This document shows, in pieces, positions 53,661 to 61,279 of a DNA stretch of 64,000 bases. The position numbers were made by a program, and so were the translations under genes. Every line of letters begins with the position of its first letter. Positions within the stretch are counted from its first letter, which is position 1. The notes beneath the pieces are model-generated. The model ran no database searches. It was given only the letters and a program-made list of their open reading frames with translations, and was not told the DNA's origin. The stretch comes from Roseivirga seohaensis (GTDB taxonomy: Bacteria; Bacteroidota; Bacteroidia; Cytophagales; Cyclobacteriaceae): the NCBI RefSeq assembly GCF_001592945.1, contig NZ_LRPB01000048.1, positions 186,001-250,000 on the forward strand, written 5' to 3'.

Positions 53661-54578
53661 ATGAGTGAAGTAGCAAAGAAGAAAGGCGGAAGCCCAGATA
53701 AAATTAGAATTATATTAATTGTAGCCCTCATTGTTATTGTAGCTGGGGCGGGCTTCAAAATTTACTCTGATAACGAAAGTAAAAACGCACTTCAAGCTGA
53801 ATTTGAGGCTACAAAAATCACACTTACCACTAAACTAGACAGTATCAGCGGTCAGCTGAGCAACCGTATTTCTGAAATAGCCAAGTTGGGTGGAAATATA
53901 GATTCACTGGTAACCTTAAAAGACTCTATCACTGCACAACGTGATCAGCTGCAAAGAACAAGAGTAGCCAATAAAGCCATTATTCAGCGCTTGGATAGAA
54001 AAGTGGGAGGTTACGAAGAATTACTTTTAGCCAAAGATGACGAGATCGCAGCGTTGAAAGTAATCAACACCAAATTGGTAGAAGAAAACATTGATTTAAA
54101 AACCGAGAAAAACGAATTAAACAATACAATTCGTAAAGCCACAGAAACGCAACAAGAGCTAAAGCAGCAGATTTCTTTAGCAGCCAAACTTAAGGCAGAA
54201 AACGTAAAAGTCTTCAATATAAATTCTAGGGGAAAAGAGCGAGAAGGTGATTTCAGAGGCCGTCAGGCTGAAAAAATCAAGGTAACCTTCAACTTAGCAG
54301 ACAACCCTGTAGCACCAGTTGCAGGCCATAAAATCATGATTCAGTTGGTTGACCCTGCTGGTAATGTGGTTTTTGATATTGCTAAAGGTTCTGGTTCATT
54401 TACTGTTGACGGACGTGAACAAACATTTACAGCGCGTCAGGAAATTCTTTTCGATAACTCAATGCAAGAATTGACCTTTATTTACGACAAAGGTTCTGAA
54501 TTTGATGAAGGCGAATACAAAGTCATCATTCTTTCTGATACTTACGAAATAGGCAGAACTACTTTTAATGTAAGGTAG
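53661..54578 (+). CDS. Membrane-anchored coiled-coil protein of unknown function
   Basis: 305 residues. A short basic N-terminus, one transmembrane helix (about 16-36, RIILIVALIVIVAGAGFKIY), a long coiled coil (about 40-185, rich in L, K, E, I) and a C-terminal beta-sandwich-like domain (KIKVTFNLADNPVAP, HKIMIQLVDPAGNVVFD, EGEYKVIILSDTYEIG). Topology suggests that the coiled coil and the terminal domain lie in the periplasm. Family not recognised beyond this architecture. Copy D of the 81-bp element follows. Confidence 0.75.
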   Translation: MSEVAKKKGGSPDKIRIILIVALIVIVAGAGFKIYSDNESKNALQAEFEATKITLTTKLDSISGQLSNRISEIAKLGGNIDSLVTLKDSITAQRDQLQRTRVANKAIIQRLDRKVGGYEELLLAKDDEIAALKVINTKLVEENIDLKTEKNELNNTIRKATETQQELKQQISLAAKLKAENVKVFNINSRGKEREGDFRGRQAEKIKVTFNLADNPVAPVAGHKIMIQLVDPAGNVVFDIAKGSGSFTVDGREQTFTARQEILFDNSMQELTFIYDKGSEFDEGEYKVIILSDTYEIGRTTFNVR

Positions 54579-54607
54579 AACCTTAAAACTGATTCTACAC
54601 TTAGACA

Positions 54608-54687
54608 AACCCTCCAAAAGTTGGGGCAATTATATTATCAGTAGTAAATAATTAATCTAAAGCGAAAAAGAGAACTTCTAGAGGGTT
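54608..54687 (-). repeat. 80-bp inverted-repeat element, copy D (degenerate right arm)
   Basis: Left arm AACCCTCCAAAAGTT (54608-54622) is intact. The right arm AACTTCTAGAGGGTT (54673-54687) carries two changes. The interior is weakly related to copies A-C when read on the minus strand. It lies between convergent genes (stops 54578 and 54718). Confidence 0.75.
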
Positions 54688-54717
54688 CTGCTAATGGCAG
54701 AATACTCAATAAATTGC

Positions 54718-55545
54718 CTAAACTATTTTATTAATTGGGTTCAGGTTAGAAGGTATTATAAAGTCAGTTTCGAAAACCATCACGGCATTTCCTTTAAGGA
54801 TTACGCGATTCCCTTTTAATTCCGTTTGCATCTCGCCCGTTCTAGCGGAAGCTTGAAAAGCTTTAAAACTAGTTTTTCCAGTTTTATCAGCCCAATAAGG
54901 CGTTAGAATGGTGTGCATAAAACCAGTGACCGGATCTTCCTTGATGCCTAAATTCGGTGCAAAGTAACGACTGACAAAATCGTATTTACCTCCATCCGAC
55001 AGCGCAGAAACAATCACCCCATTTTGGGCTTGTTTGGCAATAATAGCATCATCAGGATTCGCTGACAACACCGCTTGCTCCGACTCAAAAATCAGAATTA
55101 ACTCCGCTGGATAATTGAGTACTTCTTGAATTGGAAAACCAAAAGCACTTTCGAGTTCAGTTTTATCAAAGCCTTCGGTAGTGGTGGCATAATTCGCAGG
55201 AAAATCCATGGTAATTAAACCGTTTGAATCTAATGAAGTAAACAACGAACCGCTTAAGGTTTTGAACTCAATAGTTTTGTCTTTTGGCCAGTGGCCGCCT
55301 TTCCAAAGCGCAAAAGCCGAAGCCAACGTGGCATGGCCGCAAAGCGGGACTTCGGTGGCTGGTGTAAACCATCGTAAATCGCAGTAATCTTCATTTATCT
55401 TTACAAAAGCAGTTTCAGATAAATTCATCTCTACCGCTATCTTTTGCATCGCTTCATCTGAAATCGCTTCATTCAAAATGGCCACAGCCGCTGGATTACC
55501 TTTAAAAACCTCTTTGGTAAAAGAATCTACTTGATAAATTTTCAT
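54718..55545 (-). CDS. PhzF-family isomerase/epimerase-like protein
   Basis: 275 residues. Opening YQVDSFTKEVFKGNPAAV, catalytic Glu in MNLSETAFV (about 46), RWFTPATEVPLCGHATLASA, and the C-terminal half with VSRYFAPNLGIKEDPVTGFMH. These are the hallmarks of the diaminopimelate-epimerase-like PhzF fold. Beyond phenazine producers the family is of unknown substrate; no phenazine genes are here. ATGA overlap with the upstream EamA-type transporter gene. Confidence 0.92.
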   Translation of the reverse strand: MKIYQVDSFTKEVFKGNPAAVAILNEAISDEAMQKIAVEMNLSETAFVKINEDYCDLRWFTPATEVPLCGHATLASAFALWKGGHWPKDKTIEFKTLSGSLFTSLDSNGLITMDFPANYATTTEGFDKTELESAFGFPIQEVLNYPAELILIFESEQAVLSANPDDAIIAKQAQNGVIVSALSDGGKYDFVSRYFAPNLGIKEDPVTGFMHTILTPYWADKTGKTSFKAFQASARTGEMQTELKGNRVILKGNAVMVFETDFIIPSNLNPINKIV

Positions 55546-56390
55546 ACAACTTTCTGCTTTCTTTGTTTATATACCACATTCAAAACTACGCCTACCATCA
55601 CCAAAGTCATACCCAAATAGGTCAGAAGGTTGAAAGTTTCTTCGAACAAAACGTAGCCAAAACCTAAGGCATAAATAATTCCGATAAAGTTAAGGTTGGC
55701 TACTTTAGAAAGTTCTTCCGACTGATAAGATTTAGTCATAAAATACTGTGCTAATTGAGTAAGCACACCAATGGCCAAAAGCACCACCCACTCAATTCCT
55801 ACTGGCCAAACCCAGTGGAATGCAGAGTAAATTCCAACAATGGGAAGCGTAACCAGTGGAAAGTAAAATATGATTACCAAAGGATGTTCCGAAGTTTTTA
55901 GCTTCCGAATCATATTATAGGCAATTCCTGAAAAGAAGGCCGCCCCTACACCGAGCAAAGTCATTTCTGGCGAAACCCTTGGGTCAAAGCCTTTAATCAT
56001 TAGAATTCCCGCAAAGGAAAGCCCAAAGAAAAGCCATTGTACCCAAGCCACTTTTTCTTTTACAATCCACATTCCTAGAATCGCAGTGAAAATTGGCCCT
56101 AGAAACATTAAAGTAACCGCACTTGCTAAGGGAATTTCCTGAAGTGTGGTGAAAAACATCATTAGTGCAAGTGCTCCAGCCAAGCCTCTAAACAGGAGTA
56201 TTTTCTTGTTGTTTCCAAAAAGAGGAACTTTCTGTGATTTTAATGCGATACCCGACATTAAAAACGAAACAATTGAGCGAAACAAAATGATTTCAATTGC
56301 AGGTATATTGGGCACGTATTTAATGAGCACATTCATTACTGCAAAAATGAATGTTGACAAGAGCATGTATTTTACCCCTTTTGAAACCAT
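55542..56390 (-). CDS. DMT-superfamily transporter (EamA family)
   Basis: 282 residues with about ten hydrophobic helices arranged as two EamA repeats (first: STFIFAVMNVLIKYVPNIPA, second starting GVGAAFFSGIAYNMIRKL). The basic C-tail YKQRKQKVV would be cytoplasmic. Exporters of this family handle amino acids or metabolites. Coupled with the PhzF-like gene, so it may move that enzyme's substrate or product. Divergent from bcp. Confidence 0.9.
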   Translation of the reverse strand: MVSKGVKYMLLSTFIFAVMNVLIKYVPNIPAIEIILFRSIVSFLMSGIALKSQKVPLFGNNKKILLFRGLAGALALMMFFTTLQEIPLASAVTLMFLGPIFTAILGMWIVKEKVAWVQWLFFGLSFAGILMIKGFDPRVSPEMTLLGVGAAFFSGIAYNMIRKLKTSEHPLVIIFYFPLVTLPIVGIYSAFHWVWPVGIEWVVLLAIGVLTQLAQYFMTKSYQSEELSKVANLNFIGIIYALGFGYVLFEETFNLLTYLGMTLVMVGVVLNVVYKQRKQKVV

Positions 56391-56442
56391 GCTCGAAGTT
56401 GCGATATTCTCATTCGAAAAAATAATTATTCAAACATAAAGC

Positions 56443-56901
56443 ATGGCATTAAAAATTGGTTCAAAAGCACCCGAAATAAAATTAAAAAGTACCTCAGGAA
56501 AAGTATTTGATTTAGAGGCAGACCTTAAAGGCAAGCCCTGCATTATTTATTTTTACCCAAAAGATTTTACCCCAGGCTGTACAGAAGAAGCATGCACCTT
56601 TCGCGATGCCTTTTCAGACTTTATTGGCTTAAATGTAACTGTTATTGGTGTGAGTAAAGATAGTATCACCAGTCATCAGAAATTTAAAGAAGAACATAAA
56701 CTCCCTTTCGATTTACTTTCTGACCCAAAAGGGGAAGTTTGCAAATCATACGATGCACTTATCCCATTGATTAAAGTTCCGAAGCGGATTACCTACCTTT
56801 TAGATGCTGAACATAAGGTTGCTGCAGTGTATCAAGATATGTTCGGGGCAAAAAAGCATATTGAAATCATGCTTGAAAAGATGAAATCTGCCAATACATA
56901 G
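56443..56901 (+). CDS. bcp: Thioredoxin-dependent peroxiredoxin, Bcp/PrxQ type
   Basis: 152 residues. Peroxidatic and resolving cysteines in FTPGCTEEACTFRD (Cys46 and Cys51, the PrxQ spacing), YFYPKD, GVSKDSITSHQKF and LPFDLLSDPKGEV. Cytoplasmic reduction of hydroperoxides with thioredoxin. Stands alone, divergent from the EamA gene. Confidence 0.96.
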   Translation: MALKIGSKAPEIKLKSTSGKVFDLEADLKGKPCIIYFYPKDFTPGCTEEACTFRDAFSDFIGLNVTVIGVSKDSITSHQKFKEEHKLPFDLLSDPKGEVCKSYDALIPLIKVPKRITYLLDAEHKVAAVYQDMFGAKKHIEIMLEKMKSANT

Positions 56902-56961
56902 CTTTTTTTTGCGTTTGAATTATATCTTTATGGTTCTAAGCCTAAATCAAATTTTTAAAGA

Positions 56962-57816
56962 ATGACTAAATCACGCTTTTTGTTATTGCTTTTTGTTATT
57001 GTTTCGAAGAGCATCATGGGTCAACAATACACCACTACAGGCGATTTTGATAGAATTTCAAAAGTCACTTTTGGCTTTGGCTTAAACACTTATTTTGGAG
57101 AGTTAAGTGCTTTAGCAACTGATACTAAAGTAAAAATGGGATTAAGCACTTCATTAGCTTACGAACACCTTTTCACTGATAACATTGCGCTTCGCGGAAG
57201 CTTATCGGTATATTCTATTAAAGGAGCAGACTCTCTTTCTGTTGAAACAGCAAGAGTTCAAAGAAACCTATCTTTTAAAGCCACCAACATAGAATTTACA
57301 GCTCAGGCTTTATACTATGCTTTTCGCCACCCCCATACAGGCTATAAAGACAGGGCTTTTGTAAATCCTTATTTTCATTTGGGTTTAGGGGTAACCACAA
57401 ACAAGCCTAAAGCTACTTTAGCCGGAACCGACTACGAATTACGTCCGATGAGGCTTGAAGGTGTTGAATATGGTACATTGGCACTGGTAGTCCCAGTAGG
57501 TGTTGGAGTAAACATTTTCATCAATAGAAATATGGACCTGCAATTAGAGATGCAGTATACCGCAGCTTTAACAAAGTACTTAGACGATGTAAGCGCAAAC
57601 TACAGAGACCCATCTTCTTTTGCTGACCCGATTGCTTCTCAGCTTTCTGACAGACGAGTAGAATTAGGTTTTGATCCAGCCGCAGCAGGCGATGCACGCG
57701 GGGAAGGTACTAATGATGCCTATTTGAGATTTGGATTCAGACTTGGGTATTACCTGCCTAGTTCATTATATGGTAAATCATCTATCCGCTGTAAAGTGGT
57801 AAAGAAAACTAGGTAA
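56962..57816 (+). CDS. Outer-membrane beta-barrel protein, DUF6089-like (paralog 1)
   Basis: 284 residues. Signal peptide ending at SIMGQ|Q (about 20). Alternating hydrophobic strands typical of small barrels: FGFGLNTYFGELSALATDT, LAYEHLFTDNIALRGSLSVY, NIEFTAQALYYAF, FVNPYFHLGLGVTTNKPKA and LRFGFRLGYYLPSS. Shares with the protein at 60051 the motif order (N/T)YxGxL, RNLSFK(A/S)(T/N)N, NPYxxxGLGVxxNxPKA and the loop YLDDxS. Related Bacteroidota proteins belong to DUF6089. Function unknown. Confidence 0.8.
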   Translation: MTKSRFLLLLFVIVSKSIMGQQYTTTGDFDRISKVTFGFGLNTYFGELSALATDTKVKMGLSTSLAYEHLFTDNIALRGSLSVYSIKGADSLSVETARVQRNLSFKATNIEFTAQALYYAFRHPHTGYKDRAFVNPYFHLGLGVTTNKPKATLAGTDYELRPMRLEGVEYGTLALVVPVGVGVNIFINRNMDLQLEMQYTAALTKYLDDVSANYRDPSSFADPIASQLSDRRVELGFDPAAAGDARGEGTNDAYLRFGFRLGYYLPSSLYGKSSIRCKVVKKTR

Positions 57817-57819
57817 TTC

Positions 57820-58479
57820 TCAGTTTACTATTACCCCATCTCTAATCTCGATCTTTCGATCAGTCATAGAGGCCAAGGATTGATTGTGCGTTACAATCAC
57901 AAAGGTTTGGTTAAGCTCATCTCTAAGATCGAAAAACAAGCGATGCAACTCTTCAGCTGTTTTCGAATCTAAATTACCGCTGGGCTCATCGGCAAAAACA
58001 AGGCTAGGATCATTAATCAAGGACCTGGCTACTGCTACACGTTGTTGTTCACCACCAGAAAGTTCAGAAGGTTTATGATCTTTTCGGGACAAAAGACCAA
58101 GTTTAGTTAAAAGCTTTTCACCCTTTTTAAAAACTTCCTTTTCATTAGAATTAGAAAATAATGCTGGCAAACAAACATTTTCCAATGCAGTAAATTCAGG
58201 CAACAGGTTGTGAAACTGAAAAATGAAACCTATTTCTTTATTCCTGAAACTGGCCAATTGCTTAGGATTCATTCCTCCAACAGATTTTCCATTAATCAAA
58301 ACCTTACCTGAATCTGCTAGATCTAAAGTTCCTAAAATGTGGAGTAAAGTGCTTTTACCAGCCCCTGATTCTCCTACAATCGACAGCAATTCTCCTTTTT
58401 GAACGGTCAAGTGAATGCCCTTGAGCACTTCTAAATCACCATATGACTTCCTTACACTTTCTGCCTTTAAAATCTCCAT
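57820..58479 (-). CDS. ABC transporter ATP-binding protein, LolD-like
   Basis: 219 residues. Walker A GESGAGKSTL (about 37-46), Q-loop FIFQFHNLLPEFTALEN, signature LSGGEQQRVAVAR, Walker B SLVFADEPSGNLDS and H-loop VTHNQ. The sequence fits the LolD/MacB-type family that energises lipoprotein release or mechanotransmission. No permease gene adjoins, so the partner lies elsewhere. The stop is 4 bp from the convergent stop of the barrel gene. Confidence 0.9.
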   Translation of the reverse strand: MEILKAESVRKSYGDLEVLKGIHLTVQKGELLSIVGESGAGKSTLLHILGTLDLADSGKVLINGKSVGGMNPKQLASFRNKEIGFIFQFHNLLPEFTALENVCLPALFSNSNEKEVFKKGEKLLTKLGLLSRKDHKPSELSGGEQQRVAVARSLINDPSLVFADEPSGNLDSKTAEELHRLFFDLRDELNQTFVIVTHNQSLASMTDRKIEIRDGVIVN

Positions 58480-58603
58480 AGCTACTTATGAAACCAAACA
58501 TAGTAAAATCATACGAATGATCGTGTAAAACTGAAAAGAACGCCACCTATTTTCCTTGTTATATTAAGGTCAAAGGTGTAGTTTCGTGCAAAAATTTTGA
58601 CAC

Positions 58604-59815
58604 ATGAATATCCACGAATATCAAGCAAAAGAACTACTAAAAAAACATGGAGTAAAAATTCAGGAAGGCATTGTTGCTTCAACAGCTGACGAGGCGTTGG
58701 AGGCGGCAAAAAAACTGAATGCTGAAACAGGAACATCTTGGTACGTAGTAAAAGCTCAAATCCATGCTGGTGGTCGTGGAAAAGGCACTGTAAACGAAAC
58801 CGGATCACGAGGCGTAGTTTTAGCAAAAAGTTTAGATGAAGTACCTACCAAGGCAGGCGCCATTTTAGATGGAACGCTTGTAACTCATCAAACTGGGCCT
58901 GAAGGAAAGAAAGTCAACAAAGTACTTATTGCGGAAGACGTGTACTACCCTGGTGATTCAGAGCCTAAGGAGTACTACATGGGAATCTTATTAGATAGAG
59001 CAAAGGGCTGCAATGTAATCATGGCTTCTACCGAAGGTGGAATGGACATTGAAGAAGTTGCTGAAAACAGCCCAGAGAAAATCATTAAAGAATGGATTGA
59101 TCCAAAAGTTGGTCTTCAAGGTTTCCAAGCTAGAAAAGTAGCTTTCAAACTAGGCTTAGAAGGCAACGCATTTAAGGAAATGGTTAAATTCATTTTCTCT
59201 CTATACAAAGCATATGAGAGCTCTGATTCTTCAATGTTCGAAATCAATCCGGTTTTAAAGACTTCTGACAACAAGATACTTGCGGTTGATGCAAAGGTAA
59301 ACTTAGACGACAATGCTTTAATGCGTCATCCAGACCTAATGGCATTGAGAGATGTTACTGAAGAAGACCCAGCAGAAGTAGAAGCAGGAAAGTTTGGCTT
59401 AAGCTATGTTAAATTAGATGGTAACGTTGGCTGTATGGTAAACGGTGCTGGTTTGGCTATGGCTACTATGGACATTATTAAGTTATCTGGCGGAGAACCA
59501 GCAAACTTTTTAGATGTTGGAGGGTCGGCTAATGCAGAAACTGTAGAAGCAGGTTTCAGAATTATTCTTCAGGATCCTAACGTAAAAGCGATTCTAATCA
59601 ACATTTTTGGCGGTATCGTTCGTTGCGACAGAGTGGCCAATGGAGTTGTAGAAGCGTATAAGAAAATTGGAAATATTAACATTCCGATCATCGTTCGTTT
59701 GCAAGGAACAAATGCTGAAGAAGGAGCTAAAATCATTGATGAAAGTGGTTTAGCCGTGCATTCTGCAATTCTTTTAAAAGACGCTGCAACGAAAGTTCAA
59801 GAAGTATTAGCTTAA
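58604..59815 (+). CDS. sucC: Succinyl-CoA synthetase, beta subunit
   Basis: TCA-cycle enzyme subunit forming succinate and ATP/GTP. ATP-grasp N-terminus MNIHEYQAKELLKKHGVKI, VKAQIHAGGRGKG, LLDRAKGCNVIMAS, MFEINPVL and the CoA/subunit-contact region FLDVGGSANAE and NIFGGIVRCD. 403 residues against 388 in E. coli. sucD is not adjacent, which is common in Bacteroidota. An upstream TAGTTTCG near 58579 with TTG 20 bp before it may be the promoter. Confidence 0.96.
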   Translation: MNIHEYQAKELLKKHGVKIQEGIVASTADEALEAAKKLNAETGTSWYVVKAQIHAGGRGKGTVNETGSRGVVLAKSLDEVPTKAGAILDGTLVTHQTGPEGKKVNKVLIAEDVYYPGDSEPKEYYMGILLDRAKGCNVIMASTEGGMDIEEVAENSPEKIIKEWIDPKVGLQGFQARKVAFKLGLEGNAFKEMVKFIFSLYKAYESSDSSMFEINPVLKTSDNKILAVDAKVNLDDNALMRHPDLMALRDVTEEDPAEVEAGKFGLSYVKLDGNVGCMVNGAGLAMATMDIIKLSGGEPANFLDVGGSANAETVEAGFRIILQDPNVKAILINIFGGIVRCDRVANGVVEAYKKIGNINIPIIVRLQGTNAEEGAKIIDESGLAVHSAILLKDAATKVQEVLA

Positions 59816-59823
59816 AAAGCTAG

Positions 59824-59897
59824 GCATCCGTAGCTCAACTGGATAGAGTACCAGATTTCGGCTCTGGGGGTTGAGGGTTCGACTCCTTCCGGGTGCA
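59824..59897 (+). tRNA. tRNA-Arg (anticodon TCG)
   Basis: The 74-nt cloverleaf folds fully: acceptor GCATCCG/CGGGTGC with discriminator A, anticodon stem CCAGA/TCTGG around the loop TTTCGGC (anticodon TCG, reading CGA), and T-arm GAGGG/CCTTC with TTCGACT. CCA is not encoded, so it depends on the CCA-adding enzyme. It lies 8 bp after sucC, probably in the same transcript. Confidence 0.95.
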
Positions 59898-59901
59898 CTT
59901 A

Positions 59902-59937
59902 AAAATCCTTCGGTATTTTACCGAAGGATTTTCTATT
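59902..59937 (+). terminator. Terminator after tRNA-Arg
   Basis: AAAATCCTTCGGTA (59902-59915) and its inverse (59919-59932) form a 14-bp stem with a 3-nt loop and T-rich tail, 5 bp after the tRNA. Confidence 0.9.
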
Positions 59938-59952
59938 TATAAGAATATTACC

Positions 59953-59960
59953 TAGTTTTG
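59953..59960 (+). promoter_or_regulatory. Bacteroidota -7 box upstream of the second barrel gene
   Basis: TAGTTTTG matches TAnnTTTG and lies 90 bp before the start at 60051, just after the tRNA terminator. Confidence 0.35.
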
Positions 59961-60050
59961 TACAGCCTCACCGAAGTACGTTTAGTGTAACCACCACTTA
60001 TTTAGTTAAATGTTTTTCAGTATATAGATTTACACACTTGTGTATTCGGA

Positions 60051-60959
60051 ATGAAAAAAACGATATTTCTTCTTCTATTTATTTTCGTTGTGGTTGATGC
60101 TGTCAACGCTCAAAGCTTCTATTCCAGAAGACGAGACAGAAGCATGATGTTTTCCTTTGGCTTAGGTACGTCCACCTATCATGGTGATTTACACGATGTT
60201 TTGTACGATGGATTTACAGCCAGGCCGAATGCTGGAATTGGACTCAGGAAAAAATTTGGCTCGCAACTCAGCCTAAGACTTGATCTAAACTGGTATCAGA
60301 TAGGTGGTTCAGATTCATTAAACCAAAAAATTAAAGATCGAGATAACAGGTTTGGTGGAACAGACACAAGAAGAAAGAGAAATCTATCATTTAGATCAAA
60401 TAATCTCGAGTTGTCTGCAATGTTTGTTTTCAACTTAATTCCTGTAAACAATTCGTACACTAGAAGGCCACTAATCAACCCTTATATCTATGCAGGTTTA
60501 GGAGTGAGTAGCAATAACCCCAAAGCATTGTATGAAGGCGACTGGGTACCCTTAAGGCCACTACAGACAGAATTGACACCCTACTCAGGTAGAATTATGG
60601 TAGTTCCTGTTGGGTTAGGTGTAAGATTAAAAGCCAATGATGCCATAGATATTCTTTTAGAAGCTGGCTATAGGCACACCTTTACCGATTATCTAGATGA
60701 CATTAGTAAAGAACATGTCGATCGAAGTGAGTTTGATGTGTTGTTTGGGGAAAATACAGAAAAGGCAGCGTTAGCTAAAGCGTTGTCCGATAGAAGTCCA
60801 GAAGGTGGGTTTTCAGTCAGTAAACCAGGTGATGACCGAGGTAATCCTCTAAAAAACGATGCTTATTATATTTTCCAAATCAGATTAGAAATGTATTTAC
60901 CAGATAATTTCTTGTCACAACTCTTCTCTCCTTCTAGAAAGAAACCTAAGTTCAGATAA
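60051..60959 (+). CDS. Outer-membrane beta-barrel protein, DUF6089-like (paralog 2)
   Basis: 302 residues. Signal peptide ending at AVNAQ|S (about 21). Barrel strands as in DUF6089: FSFGLGTSTYHGDLHDVLYD, SLRLDLNWYQIGG, NLSFRSNNLELSAMFVFNL, LINPYIYAGLGVSSNNPKA, VPVGLGVRLKANDAIDILLE and FQIRLEMYLPDN. Clearly related to the protein at 56962 and only 3 kb away, suggesting an old duplication. A strong terminator follows. Confidence 0.82.
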   Translation: MKKTIFLLLFIFVVVDAVNAQSFYSRRRDRSMMFSFGLGTSTYHGDLHDVLYDGFTARPNAGIGLRKKFGSQLSLRLDLNWYQIGGSDSLNQKIKDRDNRFGGTDTRRKRNLSFRSNNLELSAMFVFNLIPVNNSYTRRPLINPYIYAGLGVSSNNPKALYEGDWVPLRPLQTELTPYSGRIMVVPVGLGVRLKANDAIDILLEAGYRHTFTDYLDDISKEHVDRSEFDVLFGENTEKAALAKALSDRSPEGGFSVSKPGDDRGNPLKNDAYYIFQIRLEMYLPDNFLSQLFSPSRKKPKFR

Positions 60960-60986
60960 TATCTACACAACAAATAGCAGACATAA

Positions 60987-61024
60987 TAAAAGCGGCTCAA
61001 TTCAAATGAATTGAGCCGCTTTTA
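60987..61024. terminator. Strong hairpin terminator after the second barrel gene
   Basis: AAAGCGGCTCAATTCA and its inverse TGAATTGAGCCGCTTT form a 16-bp stem with a 2-nt loop and A/T runs on both sides. A second small hairpin (AGGATTA/TAATCCT, 61030-61047) follows. The rest of the gap to 61279 holds nothing I recognise. Confidence 0.85.
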
Positions 61025-61279
61025 TGTTTAGGATTAGCACTAATCCTTAATCAAAAAAATGTATGATTGATTTGCTGTGAAGAGTTTTAACCCATTAAAA
61101 GCCTCTATGACAACGAAGGGTAAATAGAAAGGTCTAGAGTTTAAGATTGTTCGTTCCTATGCTCTTGAACGAATGATAGAAAATAAAAGTTAAAATCAAT
61201 CCATTGAACTAAATAAGTGACCCTTTTAAGATGTTACTCTAGGTAGCTCCTGCTTCTTGATTTCAACTTAAAAGAACAA

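Noticed and set aside
58509-58826. Minus-strand open frame overlapping the start of sucC
   Set aside because: Entirely opposite conserved sucC sequence and without recognisable features.
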